Part shown: positions 7,801-15,738 of the stretch, in pieces
Numbering within the stretch: the stretch's first letter is position 1
How the letters are laid out: the number at the start of each line of letters is the position of its first letter
DNA from: Aeromicrobium sp. 9AM
GTDB taxonomy: Bacteria > Actinomycetota > Actinomycetes > Propionibacteriales > Nocardioidaceae
Assembly: GCF_902506105.1 (NCBI RefSeq)
Contig: NZ_LR733304.1
Span: forward strand, 310,001-374,000
Direction of reading: 5' to 3'
DNA length: 64,000 bases
The notes under the pieces: model-generated
What the model was told of the DNA's origin: nothing
Database searches by the model: none
The model's input: only the letters and a program-made list of their open reading frames with translations
Position numbers and translations under genes: made by a program

Positions 7801-9979
7801 CGGCGCCGATCCGACCGCGATCACCGACGTCGAGCTCGACAGCCTCAAGATCGACCCGATCATCGACGCGGCGTCGAGCACCGTGACGCTGCCGGTCAAG
7901 AAGGGCACCGACCTCACGGCGCTGCAGCCGGCGTTCGAGATCGCCTCGACGTCGACCATCACGCCTGAGGTCACCGGACCGATCGACCTCAGCACCGAGA
8001 AGACCTTCACGGTCACCGCGGCCGGCGGCCAGACCCGCGACTGGAAGGTCCGGGCGGTCGAGATGAAGTCGCCGATCCTGCCGGGCTTCAACGCCGACCC
8101 CAACATCGTGCGGTTCGGCGACACCTATTACATCTACGCGACGACGGACGGCATCCCCGGCTGGGGCAGCTCGAAGTTCAAGGTGTGGTCGTCCAAGAAC
8201 CTGGTCGACTGGACCGAGCACGGCACGATCCTCGACCTCGGCCCGGACGTCTCGTGGGCTGACAGCAACGCCTGGGCGCCGACGGCGGCGGAGAAGGACG
8301 GCAAGTACTACTTCTACTTCTCCGCACAGCAGAACATCGGCGTCGCGGTCTCGGACTCGCCGCTGGGCCCGTTCACGGACCCGATCGGCAAGCCGCTGGT
8401 CAGCAAGGCCGACTACGGCAACGCCCAGCAGATCGACCCGGCGGTGTTCACCGACGACGACGGCCAGTCCTACCTCTACTGGGGCAACGGCTCGGCGTAC
8501 GTCGTGCCGCTCAACGCGGACATGACGTCGTACGACGTGAGCAAGCGCGTCAAGATCAACGGCCTGACGGACTTCCGTGAGGGCCTGTTCATGAACAAGC
8601 GCGCCGGCAAGTACTACCTCAGCTGGTCGATCGACGACACCGGCAGCGAGAACTACCGCGTCGGCTACGCCATGAGCGACAGCCCGACCGGACCGTTCGT
8701 CAACAAGGGCGAGATCCTGACGAAGGACTCGAGCCTCGGCATCCTCGGCACCGGGCACAGCTCGATCATCCAGGTGCCCGGCACGGACGACTGGTACATC
8801 GCGTACCACCGGTTCGGGATGCCCGGCGGCGACGGCACGCACCGGGAGACCACGATCGACCGGCTCTACTTCAACGCGGACGGCACGATCAAGAAGGTCG
8901 TCCCGACCCTCGAGAGCGTCGACCCACTGACGTACGAAGGCGCGGCGCCGCAGGCGGCGATCTCGCACGCCGGCACCAACGGCTGGTACGGCAAGGGTGC
9001 CGAGCTGACCCTCACAGGTGGCGACGGCGTGAAGACGCTGCAGTACCGCATCGACGGCGGCACCTGGAAGACGTACGACGCACCCGTCGCGCTGGACGCC
9101 GGTACGTACGGCATCGACTACCGCGCCCAGGGCGACAACCTGCAGTGGAGCGACGTCTCGTCGCTCGACGCCAAGGTGGACCTCACGGACCCGGAGGTCG
9201 CGGACGAGCTCGCCGACCGCACGGTCACCCTGACCGCGTCCGACGCGGACTCCGGGGTGGCGGCGATCCAGTACCAGCTCGATGGCGGAGCCTGGCTGGC
9301 GTACACGACCCCGGTCGTGGTCGACGGCGCAGCCCACACGATGCAGTTCCGCGTGACGGACGTGGCGGGCAACCAGGGGGTGACGGGATCACGCGACATC
9401 CCGAAGGCCGACGATCCCGGACCGGGAGCGGCGCCTGTGGCCACCACGGCACCGGTCGTCCTGGGTGTGCCGAGAGTCGGCCTGCGGCTGACCGCGTTCG
9501 ATGGCGAGTGGGACCAGACGGGCCTGACGTTCAGCCGCACGTGGCTGCGTGACGGTGTGCCGATCCCCAAGGCCACGGGGCGGACGTACCACCTGTCGGG
9601 CAAGGACGCCGGGCACCGCATCTCGGTGCAGGTGACCGCGACCAGGACCGGTGTGACGCCGGGCGTCGCGGTGTCGGCCAGGACCGCCAAGGTGGCCAAG
9701 GCCGCCAGCCACACCAAGGCGTCGCTCAACGACCGGACGGTGCGCAGCGACACGGTCGTCAAGCTCCATGCGTCGGTGAGCGGCAGCGGCTTCGTGCCCG
9801 ACGGCAAGGTCGACGTCTACTACCGCGGCCGGCACATCAAGACGCTCACGCTGCGGAACGGCAAGGCGTCGTCGAGCTATCGCGTCGTCAAGCGAGGCAA
9901 GCACACGTTCCGGTTCGCCTACCGCGGATCGCCCGGCGTGCTCTCGAGCTCGGACTCGGTCAACATCCGCGTCCGCTAA
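4895..9979 (+). CDS. Secreted multimodular glycosidase with two GH43 domains
   Basis: A 1694-residue exported protein, probably acting on arabinan or arabinoxylan side chains outside the cell to supply the arabinose operon. Approximate order: signal peptide 1-37 (ending AQA); LamG 40-245; two atrophied bacterial Ig repeats 255-430; GH43 module A 433-765 with RDPF, WAPEAYW and VEGPTAF; LamG 770-990; a short Ig/DUF5018-like segment; GH43 module B 1060-1350 with FNADPNIVRF, IDPAVFTDDDG and FREGLFM, carrying candidate base, modulator and acid residues; then Ig-like repeats to the end. The two LamG modules share NPYFIWGLGN, pointing to internal duplication. No sortase motif or C-terminal membrane segment is seen. 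SD CAGGAGA precedes the ATG. Confidence 0.88.
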   Translation: MSSPTLFRSVTRVTSACLAVLALIASLVVGLPMAAQAADVTDGLVLKYDLTQASGTTVVDSSGNGKDGTLNGGGTWGGASGLTLDGTDDYVKLPNNIMSGLTSITVSTEVYIEPTQANPYFIWGLGNSATSSSGTGYFFASGDAFRTGLTTTNWQGEKVTSKNAALARGVWKTVTYTQTGTTGTLYEDGVQVAQNTAVTVKPSDIGGGTTTNNNLGKSNYAADKFLKGKLRNFRIYDRALTAAEVTSLAPTDADIVASDKAVLSLGDLSGVTSDLTLPAIGQRGSAVAWSSSNTAVIADNGTVTRPAATDDPASVTLTATLTRGSASDTKTFQATVLPAEGDQQKADADAAAINIPDIDDIRGNITLPTSGSHGTAIAWESDNASVIDTTGVVHRPANGSSAATVHLTATVTVGSASATRQITAKVTPKPDLGPYAGYAFSYFTGAEESIFFAASRGNNALQWDELNGGKATLKSTKGTTGLRDPFLIRSPEGDKFYLIATDLDIDATDWDTSQRKGSKYLEVWESTDLVNWSEQRHVKVSPDTAGNTWAPEAYWSDELGSYVVFWASKLYAESDTNHTGSTYQKMLYATTRDFRTFSKPKVWQDFGASRIDSTVLKDGNTYHRFTKDEGGVTGCSDIIQEKSNDLLAVDDASQPGWDINNPAWKIEDSCIGKKAGTSAVEGPTAFKANAGDTSGSKYYLFTDEYGGRGYIPLGTDNIDAPSWKVPASYKLPGSPRHGTVIPVTADELKRLRNDPDPVKANADGEVVHYKLDDTSGTTVKDSSGNGYDGTLSGDASWSDGSLNLAGTNGHVKLPDNIMTGLNQITVSTKVWIDPSQANPYFIWGLGNTDSGGVGSGYLFTSGNDKYRTSIATGNWTTEQTATDDASAPRGAWKTMTYTLKDGTATVYLDGVKVGEKTGVTIVPGDIGGGRTTANYIGRSVYNADKYLKGKVADFRIYNRALSAAEVRDLGADPTAITDVELDSLKIDPIIDAASSTVTLPVKKGTDLTALQPAFEIASTSTITPEVTGPIDLSTEKTFTVTAAGGQTRDWKVRAVEMKSPILPGFNADPNIVRFGDTYYIYATTDGIPGWGSSKFKVWSSKNLVDWTEHGTILDLGPDVSWADSNAWAPTAAEKDGKYYFYFSAQQNIGVAVSDSPLGPFTDPIGKPLVSKADYGNAQQIDPAVFTDDDGQSYLYWGNGSAYVVPLNADMTSYDVSKRVKINGLTDFREGLFMNKRAGKYYLSWSIDDTGSENYRVGYAMSDSPTGPFVNKGEILTKDSSLGILGTGHSSIIQVPGTDDWYIAYHRFGMPGGDGTHRETTIDRLYFNADGTIKKVVPTLESVDPLTYEGAAPQAAISHAGTNGWYGKGAELTLTGGDGVKTLQYRIDGGTWKTYDAPVALDAGTYGIDYRAQGDNLQWSDVSSLDAKVDLTDPEVADELADRTVTLTASDADSGVAAIQYQLDGGAWLAYTTPVVVDGAAHTMQFRVTDVAGNQGVTGSRDIPKADDPGPGAAPVATTAPVVLGVPRVGLRLTAFDGEWDQTGLTFSRTWLRDGVPIPKATGRTYHLSGKDAGHRISVQVTATRTGVTPGVAVSARTAKVAKAASHTKASLNDRTVRSDTVVKLHASVSGSGFVPDGKVDVYYRGRHIKTLTLRNGKASSSYRVVKRGKHTFRFAYRGSPGVLSSSDSVNIRVR
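4921..4936. promoter_or_regulatory. CRP/GlxR-type palindrome in the start of the GH43 gene
   Basis: TGTGACCCGGGTCACA is a perfect 16-base palindrome and matches the CRP half-sites TGTGA-N6-TCACA exactly. It begins 26 bases after the start codon of the secreted glycosidase, within the signal-peptide codons. Carbon-catabolite control by a CRP-family protein is inferred; a downstream start codon is less likely because a good ribosome-binding site precedes 4895. Confidence 0.45.
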
Positions 9980-9987
9980 GCCCCGGG

Positions 9988-10023
9988 CGGCACCACCTCC
10001 TCTCCTCCAGTGAGGTGGTGCCG
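9988..10023 (+). terminator. Hairpin terminator after the arabinose/GH43 unit
   Basis: CGGCACCACCTC and GAGGTGGTGCCG form a perfect 12-base stem with a 12-base loop directly after the GH43 stop codon. No long T run follows, as is common in GC-rich actinobacteria. Confidence 0.7.
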
Positions 10024-10063
10024 GCCGGTTTCCACAAACCTTTCCAGTACCTGGAGAAATCGC

Positions 10064-10444
10064 ATGGCTCTGCACGAGCTGGCCCGCACGGAGGTCCGGG
10101 GTCGCCACCACAGTGACTGGGTGGCGACGCTGGACCGGCTGCGCGCGCGAGGCATGGACGACGCCGGCCTCGAGCTGCTGGTCGAGTGCATGGCGGCGGC
10201 CGAGCGAGAGGCGTGGGCCGTCCAGGGCATCCCCACGCCGGAGTACGCGCACCGTGCGGCGGTGATCCACCGGCGCCGCCGGGACTATGCCGCGGAGGTC
10301 GAGGTGCTGGAGCGGTGGATTGCCGCCTGCCCCGAGCCGCGCGACCCCTACAGCCGGCTGGCCGTGCGACTCGTCAAGGCGCGACGCCTGTGGGACGCGG
10401 CGGGCGGTCAGACCCGGCGCAGGGCGTACCGGGCCGCGTTGTAG
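10064..10444 (+). CDS. Hypothetical protein, small helical
   Basis: A 126-residue soluble protein that I do not recognise. It is rich in Arg, Glu and Ala and looks largely helical, with a tetratricopeptide-like pattern (YAAEVEVLERWIAAC, DPYSRLAVRLVKARRLWDAA). I start at MALHELARTE because GGAG lies eight bases upstream; an earlier in-frame ATG at 10010 falls inside the preceding hairpin. Its last 37 bases overlap the convergent oxidoreductase gene. No function is proposed. Confidence 0.6.
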   Translation: MALHELARTEVRGRHHSDWVATLDRLRARGMDDAGLELLVECMAAAEREAWAVQGIPTPEYAHRAAVIHRRRRDYAAEVEVLERWIAACPEPRDPYSRLAVRLVKARRLWDAAGGQTRRRAYRAAL

Positions 10445-11817
10445 CCGCACATGCCGTGGGCGCCGGCGCCCGGTGGAGTGGCCGCGGAGCACAGGTAGAC
10501 GCCGTCGGCTCCGGTCGCGTACGGGTGCAGGGTCACGCGTGGCCTGGCGATGAGCTGCCGCGCGGTGTTGGCGCCGGCGATGATGTCGCCGCCCACGAAG
10601 TTGGCGTTGCCCGCCTCGAGCTCGGCCGTCGTACGTACGTGGGTCACCAGGACGCGTTCGCGGAACCCCGGCGCGAACCGCTCGATCTGCCTCGTGATGG
10701 CCTCGGTCGCGTCACCGGTGAAGCCGGCCGGCACGTGCGCGTAGGCGTACAGCGGGTGCACCCCGTCCCGGGACCGGGTGGGATCGGCGACGTACTGCTG
10801 ACCCACGAGGACGAACGGGCGGTCAGGCATCCGGCCCTGCGACACCAACCGCTCGGCGGCGGCGATCTCCTCGTACGTCCCGCCGAGATGCACCGTGCCG
10901 GCGGAGCGGGACGGCTCGTGCGTCCACGGCACCCCACCCTCGACCGCATAGTCGACCTTGAACGCGCCCGGCCCGTGCTGATAGCGCCGGTACGCCCGGG
11001 ACACGCGCGCCGGCAGGCGGTCACCGACGATGGTGGCCGCGGATCGCGGCGAGGTGTCGAGCATGACGATGTCGGTGGGCTTGATCCCGGCCAGGGAGCG
11101 CACCGTCACACCGGTCTCGAACGTGACGCCGCGAGCCGTGGCGAGCGAGATCATCGCCCGGCTGATCTCGCCCGTCCCGCCCTCGGCGACCGGCCAGCCC
11201 AGGGCATGGGCGGAGGCGCCGAGCGCGACCGGTATCGACGACGACAGGACTCCGGAGAACGGCCGGAACGTGTGTGCGGCGGCTCCGGCGAACAGGCCGC
11301 GCGCCTCGGGTGTGGCCCAGCGGTGGGCGAGAGCCGGGATCGGCAGGGCGGCGTAGGTGCCGAACCTCGCGAGGTGGACCGGATGGCTCGGCACGCGGAG
11401 CACCGGCTGGAGGATGTCGTCGGTGAGTGCGCCGAATCGCTCCGCCAGCGGCCCGAAGACCCGCGTCCAGGCGCGGCCGTCCGAGCCGAGCCCGGCGGCC
11501 GTCTCGTCGACCGATCGCCACACGGCGCCGCCCCGTCCGTCGTCGAGCGGATGGCTGAACTGGACGTCGGGCCAGCGCCACACCAGTCCGGCGGCGCCGA
11601 GGTCGAACTCCTTGGCGAACGCCGAGCCGACGGCGAGCGGATGGATCGCGGAGCACTCGTCGTGCACCAGGCCCGGCAGCGTCAGCTCGCTCGAGGTCGC
11701 GCCGCCGCCGAGCCGGTCCGCGGTCTCGAGCACCGTGACCTCGACTCCCGCGGCGGCAAGGGTGAGGGCGGCGGCCAGGCCGTTGGGGCCGCTGCCGACG
11801 ACGGTGGCGGTCGTCAC
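10408..11817 (-). CDS. CrtI/phytoene desaturase-like FAD oxidoreductase
   Basis: A 469-residue flavoprotein with an N-terminal dinucleotide-binding fold (VVGSGPNGLAAALTLAAAG followed by a terminal-strand Glu) and the closing YLCSAATPPGAGAHGMCGYNAA block found in the phytoene desaturase-like NAD(P)/FAD family. The substrate cannot be told from sequence; carotenoid genes are absent, so a carotenoid role is not supported. I use the GTG at 11817, which overlaps the stop of the upstream AraC regulator (GTGA); the long in-frame extension upstream is a shadow of that gene. The two are probably cotranscribed. Confidence 0.85.
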   Translation of the reverse strand: MTTATVVGSGPNGLAAALTLAAAGVEVTVLETADRLGGGATSSELTLPGLVHDECSAIHPLAVGSAFAKEFDLGAAGLVWRWPDVQFSHPLDDGRGGAVWRSVDETAAGLGSDGRAWTRVFGPLAERFGALTDDILQPVLRVPSHPVHLARFGTYAALPIPALAHRWATPEARGLFAGAAAHTFRPFSGVLSSSIPVALGASAHALGWPVAEGGTGEISRAMISLATARGVTFETGVTVRSLAGIKPTDIVMLDTSPRSAATIVGDRLPARVSRAYRRYQHGPGAFKVDYAVEGGVPWTHEPSRSAGTVHLGGTYEEIAAAERLVSQGRMPDRPFVLVGQQYVADPTRSRDGVHPLYAYAHVPAGFTGDATEAITRQIERFAPGFRERVLVTHVRTTAELEAGNANFVGGDIIAGANTARQLIARPRVTLHPYATGADGVYLCSAATPPGAGAHGMCGYNAARYALRRV

Positions 11818-12815
11818 CGCCTGCCGCGCCAGACGCTGGGTGACGTGCCGTGGTCGCGCTTGAACGCGCGGCTGAAGGCTTCGTCCGACTCGTACCCGAC
11901 CTGGCGCGCGACGGCCGTCACCGACAGGGTCGTCGAGCGCAGCAGGTCCTCGGCGACGTGCATCCGCCAGCCAGTGAGGTAGCGGATCGGCGCAAGGCCG
12001 AGCACCGTACGGAACCGCTCGTCGAGCCCGGTGGACGAGACAGTGGCCTCCCGTGCGAGGTCGGCGAGCGTCCACTTGCGGCCGGGGTCGCCGTGGATCG
12101 CGGCGAGCGCGGGTGCGACGACCGGGTCGCGCAGGGCGGCCAGCCAGCCGGTGTCGGTCGCCGGCGCGTTGGCGAGGTGCAGCTTGAGCACCTCACGCAG
12201 CAGCAGCTGGGGTATGTCGGTCGGGGAAGCGACGCGGTCGTCGGTCACCTGGCTCGTCTGCTGGAGCACGAGGTCGCTGCTGGCCTTGACCCACGACCGT
12301 ACGGGTCCCTCCGGTGGGGTCACCACGAAGACCGGTGGGAAGACGCCCATGCGGGGGTCGAACAGCAGGTCGTCGCACGCCAGGTAGCCGCACACGAACT
12401 GGCTCCTGTCGCCGCCACGACCGATCGCGATGCGCGGCACCGCGGCCCACGGCGGTGGCTCGATGAGCTGCCAGATCGGCACGACCTCGGCGGTCTCGAT
12501 CCCGCCCATGCGGTGCTGATCGTTGTAGGGCAGCACGATGACCTCACCGTCGTGGGCCCACACCTTGTGGTTTCCGGCCTCGACCCAGCAGGTGCCCGAT
12601 ACGACCACGTGGAAGATGACGAGGCGCGCTGCGTCAGGGGCCAGCACGGCGGCGATGTCCTGCGACGGCAGCGATTCGTACGCCCACGCCTCGGTGCATT
12701 CTCCGTGCAGGAAGATCGCGCCGGTCAGCTCGACCTTGGCCAACGCGTCGGAGAGCGCGGCGGATCGGTCAGCCGTTGCGGCATCCCGGTCATGGTCGCC
12801 ACGCGCCATCGTCAT
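11814..12815 (-). CDS. AraC-family regulator with cupin sensor
   Basis: About 333 residues: an N-terminal cupin-type ligand domain (roughly 30-200, with VVVSGTCWVEAG and HDGEVIVLPYNDQHRMGG) and a C-terminal AraC double helix-turn-helix (TLADLAREATVSSTGLDERFR then VTAVARQVGYESDEAFSRAF). The start is taken at MTMARGD; MARGD two codons later is equally possible. It overlaps the following oxidoreductase by four bases and probably controls it. It faces the DUF2892 gene across about 40 bases, so the short gap must hold both promoters. Confidence 0.85.
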   Translation of the reverse strand: MTMARGDHDRDAATADRSAALSDALAKVELTGAIFLHGECTEAWAYESLPSQDIAAVLAPDAARLVIFHVVVSGTCWVEAGNHKVWAHDGEVIVLPYNDQHRMGGIETAEVVPIWQLIEPPPWAAVPRIAIGRGGDRSQFVCGYLACDDLLFDPRMGVFPPVFVVTPPEGPVRSWVKASSDLVLQQTSQVTDDRVASPTDIPQLLLREVLKLHLANAPATDTGWLAALRDPVVAPALAAIHGDPGRKWTLADLAREATVSSTGLDERFRTVLGLAPIRYLTGWRMHVAEDLLRSTTLSVTAVARQVGYESDEAFSRAFKRDHGTSPSVWRGRR

Positions 12816-12855
12816 GAAACTGAGTGTGTCAGCACTTTCTCGAGGGAGACAGCAC

Positions 12856-13149
12856 ATGTCGAACCACACCACGGCCGATCAGTTCAACGCCACGGGCTTC
12901 TCCCGCTGGGTCAACGGAGCCGCGGGGCGCGCGTTCCGGCTCGTCGCCGGCGCCGCGTGGCTCACCTTCGGGCTGCTGTTCCTCGATCACTGGTGGGGAG
13001 TGGCGGCAGCGGCGTGGAGCTTCTTCCCCCTGAGCGCCGGCATCCTCGACCTGTGCTGGATCAGTGCAGCGCTGGGTGGGCCGCTCCGCAGCAGGACCAT
13101 CCGCGCGGCCCAGGCGCACGGTGCGGCGGAGCGTTCGCCGGCGATCTGA
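12856..13149 (+). CDS. DUF2892-type small membrane protein
   Basis: A 97-residue protein with a YgaP-like membrane module: FRLVAGAAWLTFGLLF and WWGVAAAAWSFFPLSAGIL form two hydrophobic segments followed by a Cys-containing stretch (LDLCWISAALG). Such proteins often accompany rhodanese, thioredoxin or metal/metalloid genes, which fits its place at the edge of the arsenic island. The rhodanese domain of full YgaP is absent. GGGAGA precedes the ATG. Its substrate is unknown. Confidence 0.75.
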   Translation: MSNHTTADQFNATGFSRWVNGAAGRAFRLVAGAAWLTFGLLFLDHWWGVAAAAWSFFPLSAGILDLCWISAALGGPLRSRTIRAAQAHGAAERSPAI

Positions 13150-13151
13150 CG

Positions 13152-13823
13152 TCAGGAAGCGATCAGGCGAGGAGCAAGATTCGTGACGCGTCGTTCGAGC
13201 TCCGTGTACGCGAGGTCGAACGCCGCATCATTGCCTTGCGCCACGGGGTCCGGCACGGACCAGTGGAGGTTGACGGCTGGGCTGAGCTCTTCGTAGGCGT
13301 TGTCGCAGACCGCGACCACGTAGTCGTCATCGGCGGCGACGTCGGACAGCATCCTGGGCGTCGATCCGATGAGCTTCAACGAACGCCGTTTGGCGACCTC
13401 CTTGGCGCCGTCTGACACGCGCTCAGCTGGACGTGTGCCAGCCGATGCCACTGGTACGTCGCTCGCCCGGCGCCACAGCGCAGCGGCGAGCTGCGATCGC
13501 GCCGAGTTGGCCGAGCACACGAACAGGATCCGGCCGACGTGGAGCCCGTCGGCCGTCGGGGGCTCGACGAGCGAGGAGTCGAGGAGAGTCAGGTAGGTCC
13601 GACGGCGGTCGCCCTCGGATCGTCGGCGAGCGACCAGGCCGGCATCCTCGAGCACCTTGAGGTGATGCGCGAGCAGGTTGGACGGCAGGTCGACGACAAC
13701 CTGCAGCTCGCTGGGGGAGCGGTCGCCGAGCGCCAGCTCCTCGACCACCATGAGGCGCGCGACGTCGGCCAGCGCCGCATGACGAGCGGCCCGCTCCACC
13801 AGGGAAGTTCGCTCAGTATTCAT
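13152..13823 (-). CDS. ArsR-ArsC fusion: HTH repressor joined to LMW arsenate reductase domain
   Basis: A 223-residue two-domain protein. Residues 1-85 are an ArsR-type winged helix (LADVARLMVVEELAL, LAHHLKVLEDAGLVARR). Residues 98-220 are a low-molecular-weight phosphatase/arsenate reductase domain with the P-loop FVCSANSARSQLA (Cys-X5-Arg-like) and VPDPVAQGNDAAF near the end. It should couple metalloid or redox sensing to transcription, or be a bifunctional reductase. The canonical ArsR metal-site cysteines are not evident in the HTH half. It is divergent from the aquaporin gene, 45 bases away. Start chosen at MNTERTSLVE. Confidence 0.85.
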   Translation of the reverse strand: MNTERTSLVERAARHAALADVARLMVVEELALGDRSPSELQVVVDLPSNLLAHHLKVLEDAGLVARRRSEGDRRRTYLTLLDSSLVEPPTADGLHVGRILFVCSANSARSQLAAALWRRASDVPVASAGTRPAERVSDGAKEVAKRRSLKLIGSTPRMLSDVAADDDYVVAVCDNAYEELSPAVNLHWSVPDPVAQGNDAAFDLAYTELERRVTNLAPRLIAS

Positions 13824-13843
13824 TGAGTCGAGTTTGACTGAGC
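13811..13843. promoter_or_regulatory. Dyad between the arsR-arsC fusion and the aquaporin gene
   Basis: Perfect 7-base arms GCTCAGT and ACTGAGC are separated by 19 bases and cover the start codon of the fusion gene. The position suits an autoregulatory operator for the ArsR half, but the spacing is long and binding is inferred only. Confidence 0.35.
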
Positions 13844-13868
13844 TAATCGCACAGGTCAAGATGAACAG

Positions 13869-14603
13869 GTGATTTCCCCTGCACCGACATCAGTGCCCCA
13901 GCCGCTCGGCCGGCGGCTGCTTGCCGAGTTCCTCGGAACGGGTCTCCTGGTGGCGATCGTGGTGGGCTCTGGGATCGCTGCTGCGGACCTCTCACCTGAC
14001 GATGTCGGTCTGCAGCTGCTCGAGAACAGCATGGCCACGGTCTTCGGCCTGGCGGTCCTGATCCTGATGCTCGGCCCGGTGTCGGGCGCGCACTTCAACC
14101 CGGTCGTGACGGTCGCTGACTGGTTCCTGTCTCGCCGAGATCCCGAGGGCTTCTCGGCCGCTCACATCGGGCCGTACGTCGTGGCTCAGTGTGTGGGTGC
14201 GATCGCCGGCGGGCTGCTGGCCAATGCCATGTTCGGTGTCGGAACGTCCTTCTCCGAGCACGAGCGCGCCAGCGGAGGGCACCTGCTGGGTGAGGTCGTG
14301 GCCACGGCCGGGCTGGTCCTCCTGATCTTCGCGCTCGTCCGGTCCGACCGTGTGGCGCTGGCGGCGCCGGCCGTCGGTGCCTACATCGGTGCTGCCTACT
14401 GGTTCACCAGCTCGACCTCGTTCGCCAATCCTGCTGTGTCGCTGGGCCGGATGTTCTCCGACACGTTCGCCGGGATCGCCCCGAGCTCGGTTCCGGCATT
14501 CGTCGTGGCCCAGATCGTCGGGGCGGCGATCGGTGTCGCCCTGGTCCTGGCGCTGTACCCCTTCCCATCGCCGCACGCCCACCAAGGAGAGCCCCATGCC
14601 TGA
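13869..14603 (+). CDS. Aquaporin/MIP channel, AqpS-like, in ars island
   Basis: A 244-residue MIP-family channel with six predicted membrane helices and both selectivity boxes: GAHFNPVVT (NPV instead of NPA in the first loop) and SFANPAVSLGR in the second. Aquaglyceroporins in ars operons conduct arsenite or methylated arsenicals down their gradient, a role inferred here because the gene overlaps arsC by eight bases and sits opposite an ArsR-ArsC fusion. The start is the GTG at 13869. No ArsB or Acr3 pump is found in the window, so this may be the arsenite exit route. Confidence 0.85.
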   Translation: MISPAPTSVPQPLGRRLLAEFLGTGLLVAIVVGSGIAAADLSPDDVGLQLLENSMATVFGLAVLILMLGPVSGAHFNPVVTVADWFLSRRDPEGFSAAHIGPYVVAQCVGAIAGGLLANAMFGVGTSFSEHERASGGHLLGEVVATAGLVLLIFALVRSDRVALAAPAVGAYIGAAYWFTSSTSFANPAVSLGRMFSDTFAGIAPSSVPAFVVAQIVGAAIGVALVLALYPFPSPHAHQGEPHA

Positions 14604-15000
14604 TCGACCCACGGTGCTGTTCGTCTGCGTGCACAACGCCGGCCGCTCCCAGATGGCCGCGGGCTTCCTGCAGGCTCTCGGGGAGGGACGCATCGACGTA
14701 CGTTCGGCCGGCTCGATGCCGGGCAACGCGATCAACCCGGTCGCCGTCGCAGCCATGGCGGAGGTCGGCATCGACATCGCCGGCGAGCAGCCGAAGAAGC
14801 TGACCGACGATGCCGTCATCGCGTCCGACGTCGTCATCACGATGGGCTGCGGCGACGAGTGCCCCTTCTTCCCGGGCAAGCGCTACGAGGACTGGGTCCT
14901 CGACGATCCGGCCGGTCAGGGCATCGAGGCCGTACGCCCCATCCGTGACGAGATCAAGGCCCGCGTCGAGCAGCTGATCGCCTCGCTCGAGCCCGCCTAA
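14596..15000 (+). CDS. arsC: Arsenate reductase ArsC, LMW phosphatase type
   Basis: A 134-residue low-molecular-weight phosphatase-fold arsenate reductase: P-loop FVCVHNAGRSQMAAGF near the N-terminus, then VITMGCGDECPFFPG with two further cysteines and WVLDDPAGQ carrying the catalytic Asp. This pattern is that of the thioredoxin- or mycothiol-coupled ArsC family reducing As(V) to As(III). AAGGAG lies upstream of the ATG, inside the aquaporin gene. It ends head-to-head with the SDR gene, overlapping by four bases. Confidence 0.92.
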   Translation: MPDRPTVLFVCVHNAGRSQMAAGFLQALGEGRIDVRSAGSMPGNAINPVAVAAMAEVGIDIAGEQPKKLTDDAVIASDVVITMGCGDECPFFPGKRYEDWVLDDPAGQGIEAVRPIRDEIKARVEQLIASLEPA

Positions 15001-15722
15001 CGGGTGGTGAAGGCGCCGCCGTTGAGGTGCAGGCACTGACCCGTGATGTGGCGGGCGTCCTCGCCGGCGAGGAAGAACGTCAGTCCGGCGACATCCTCGG
15101 GCGTACCGGGCCGCTTGTCGTGCGTCGCGGCGATCAAGGCGGTCCGGCGTTCGTCGCTGAGGTTGTCCCCGAAGAACGCCGTGTTCTCGATGTAACCCGG
15201 TGAGATCGTGTTGGCGGTGATCCCCTTCGGACCCACCTGCGCCGAGAGCCCGGCGATCCAGGCCGACACCGCGGCCTTCGAGGCGCCGTACGACGTGGCG
15301 GCGTACTCGGCGCCGATGGAGCCGACCGCGATGATCGTGGAACCGCGACCCATGCGAGGCAGCAGCGCGGTGGTGGTCAGCACGGCGCTCAACGTGTTGG
15401 CGGCGAGGTTGGCGGTCCAGGCGTCGGCAACGTCCTGCAGGCTCGGCTCGGCGACGTCAGGGGAGGCGAAGTCGGTGTTGCCGCCCGCCATGTTGACGAG
15501 CACGTCGACCTGCCCGTCGATCGCGGCGACCAGCGCCTCCACGTCCGCGGGTGAGGTGGCGTCGCACTGTGCCGCGCGCGCTCCGAACTCACCGGCAGCA
15601 GCTTCCGCGCGGTCGAGGTCCCGTCCGGTGATCAGCACTTGGTCGCCGGCGGCAGCGAACCGCTTCGCGACGGCCAGCCCGATCCCGCTGCTCCCGCCAG
15701 TGACGACGACGTTTCGTGTCAT
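14997..15722 (-). CDS. Short-chain dehydrogenase/reductase
   Basis: Classical SDR of 241 residues: cofactor motif TGGSSGIGLAVA, NMAGG in the NNAG position, and an active-site YGASK (Tyr-X3-Lys) with the upstream Ser in VGSIGA. The C-terminal HITGQCLHLNGG block is typical of FabG-like enzymes. Substrate is unknown. It is divergent from a MarR regulator with a clear palindrome between them, so it is probably that regulator's target and not part of the arsenic system. Confidence 0.88.
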   Translation of the reverse strand: MTRNVVVTGGSSGIGLAVAKRFAAAGDQVLITGRDLDRAEAAAGEFGARAAQCDATSPADVEALVAAIDGQVDVLVNMAGGNTDFASPDVAEPSLQDVADAWTANLAANTLSAVLTTTALLPRMGRGSTIIAVGSIGAEYAATSYGASKAAVSAWIAGLSAQVGPKGITANTISPGYIENTAFFGDNLSDERRTALIAATHDKRPGTPEDVAGLTFFLAGEDARHITGQCLHLNGGAFTTR

Positions 15723-15738
15723 GCTTCCTCCCGAGTAC

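Noticed and set aside
5747..9337. Very long minus-strand reading frame opposite the GH43 gene
   Set aside because: A GC-bias shadow: Arg/Val/Asp-rich with no domain, opposite a protein with clear modules.
10408..11817. Carotenoid desaturase in a carotenoid cluster
   Set aside because: No phytoene synthase, prenyltransferase or cyclase genes lie nearby; only the fold is supported.
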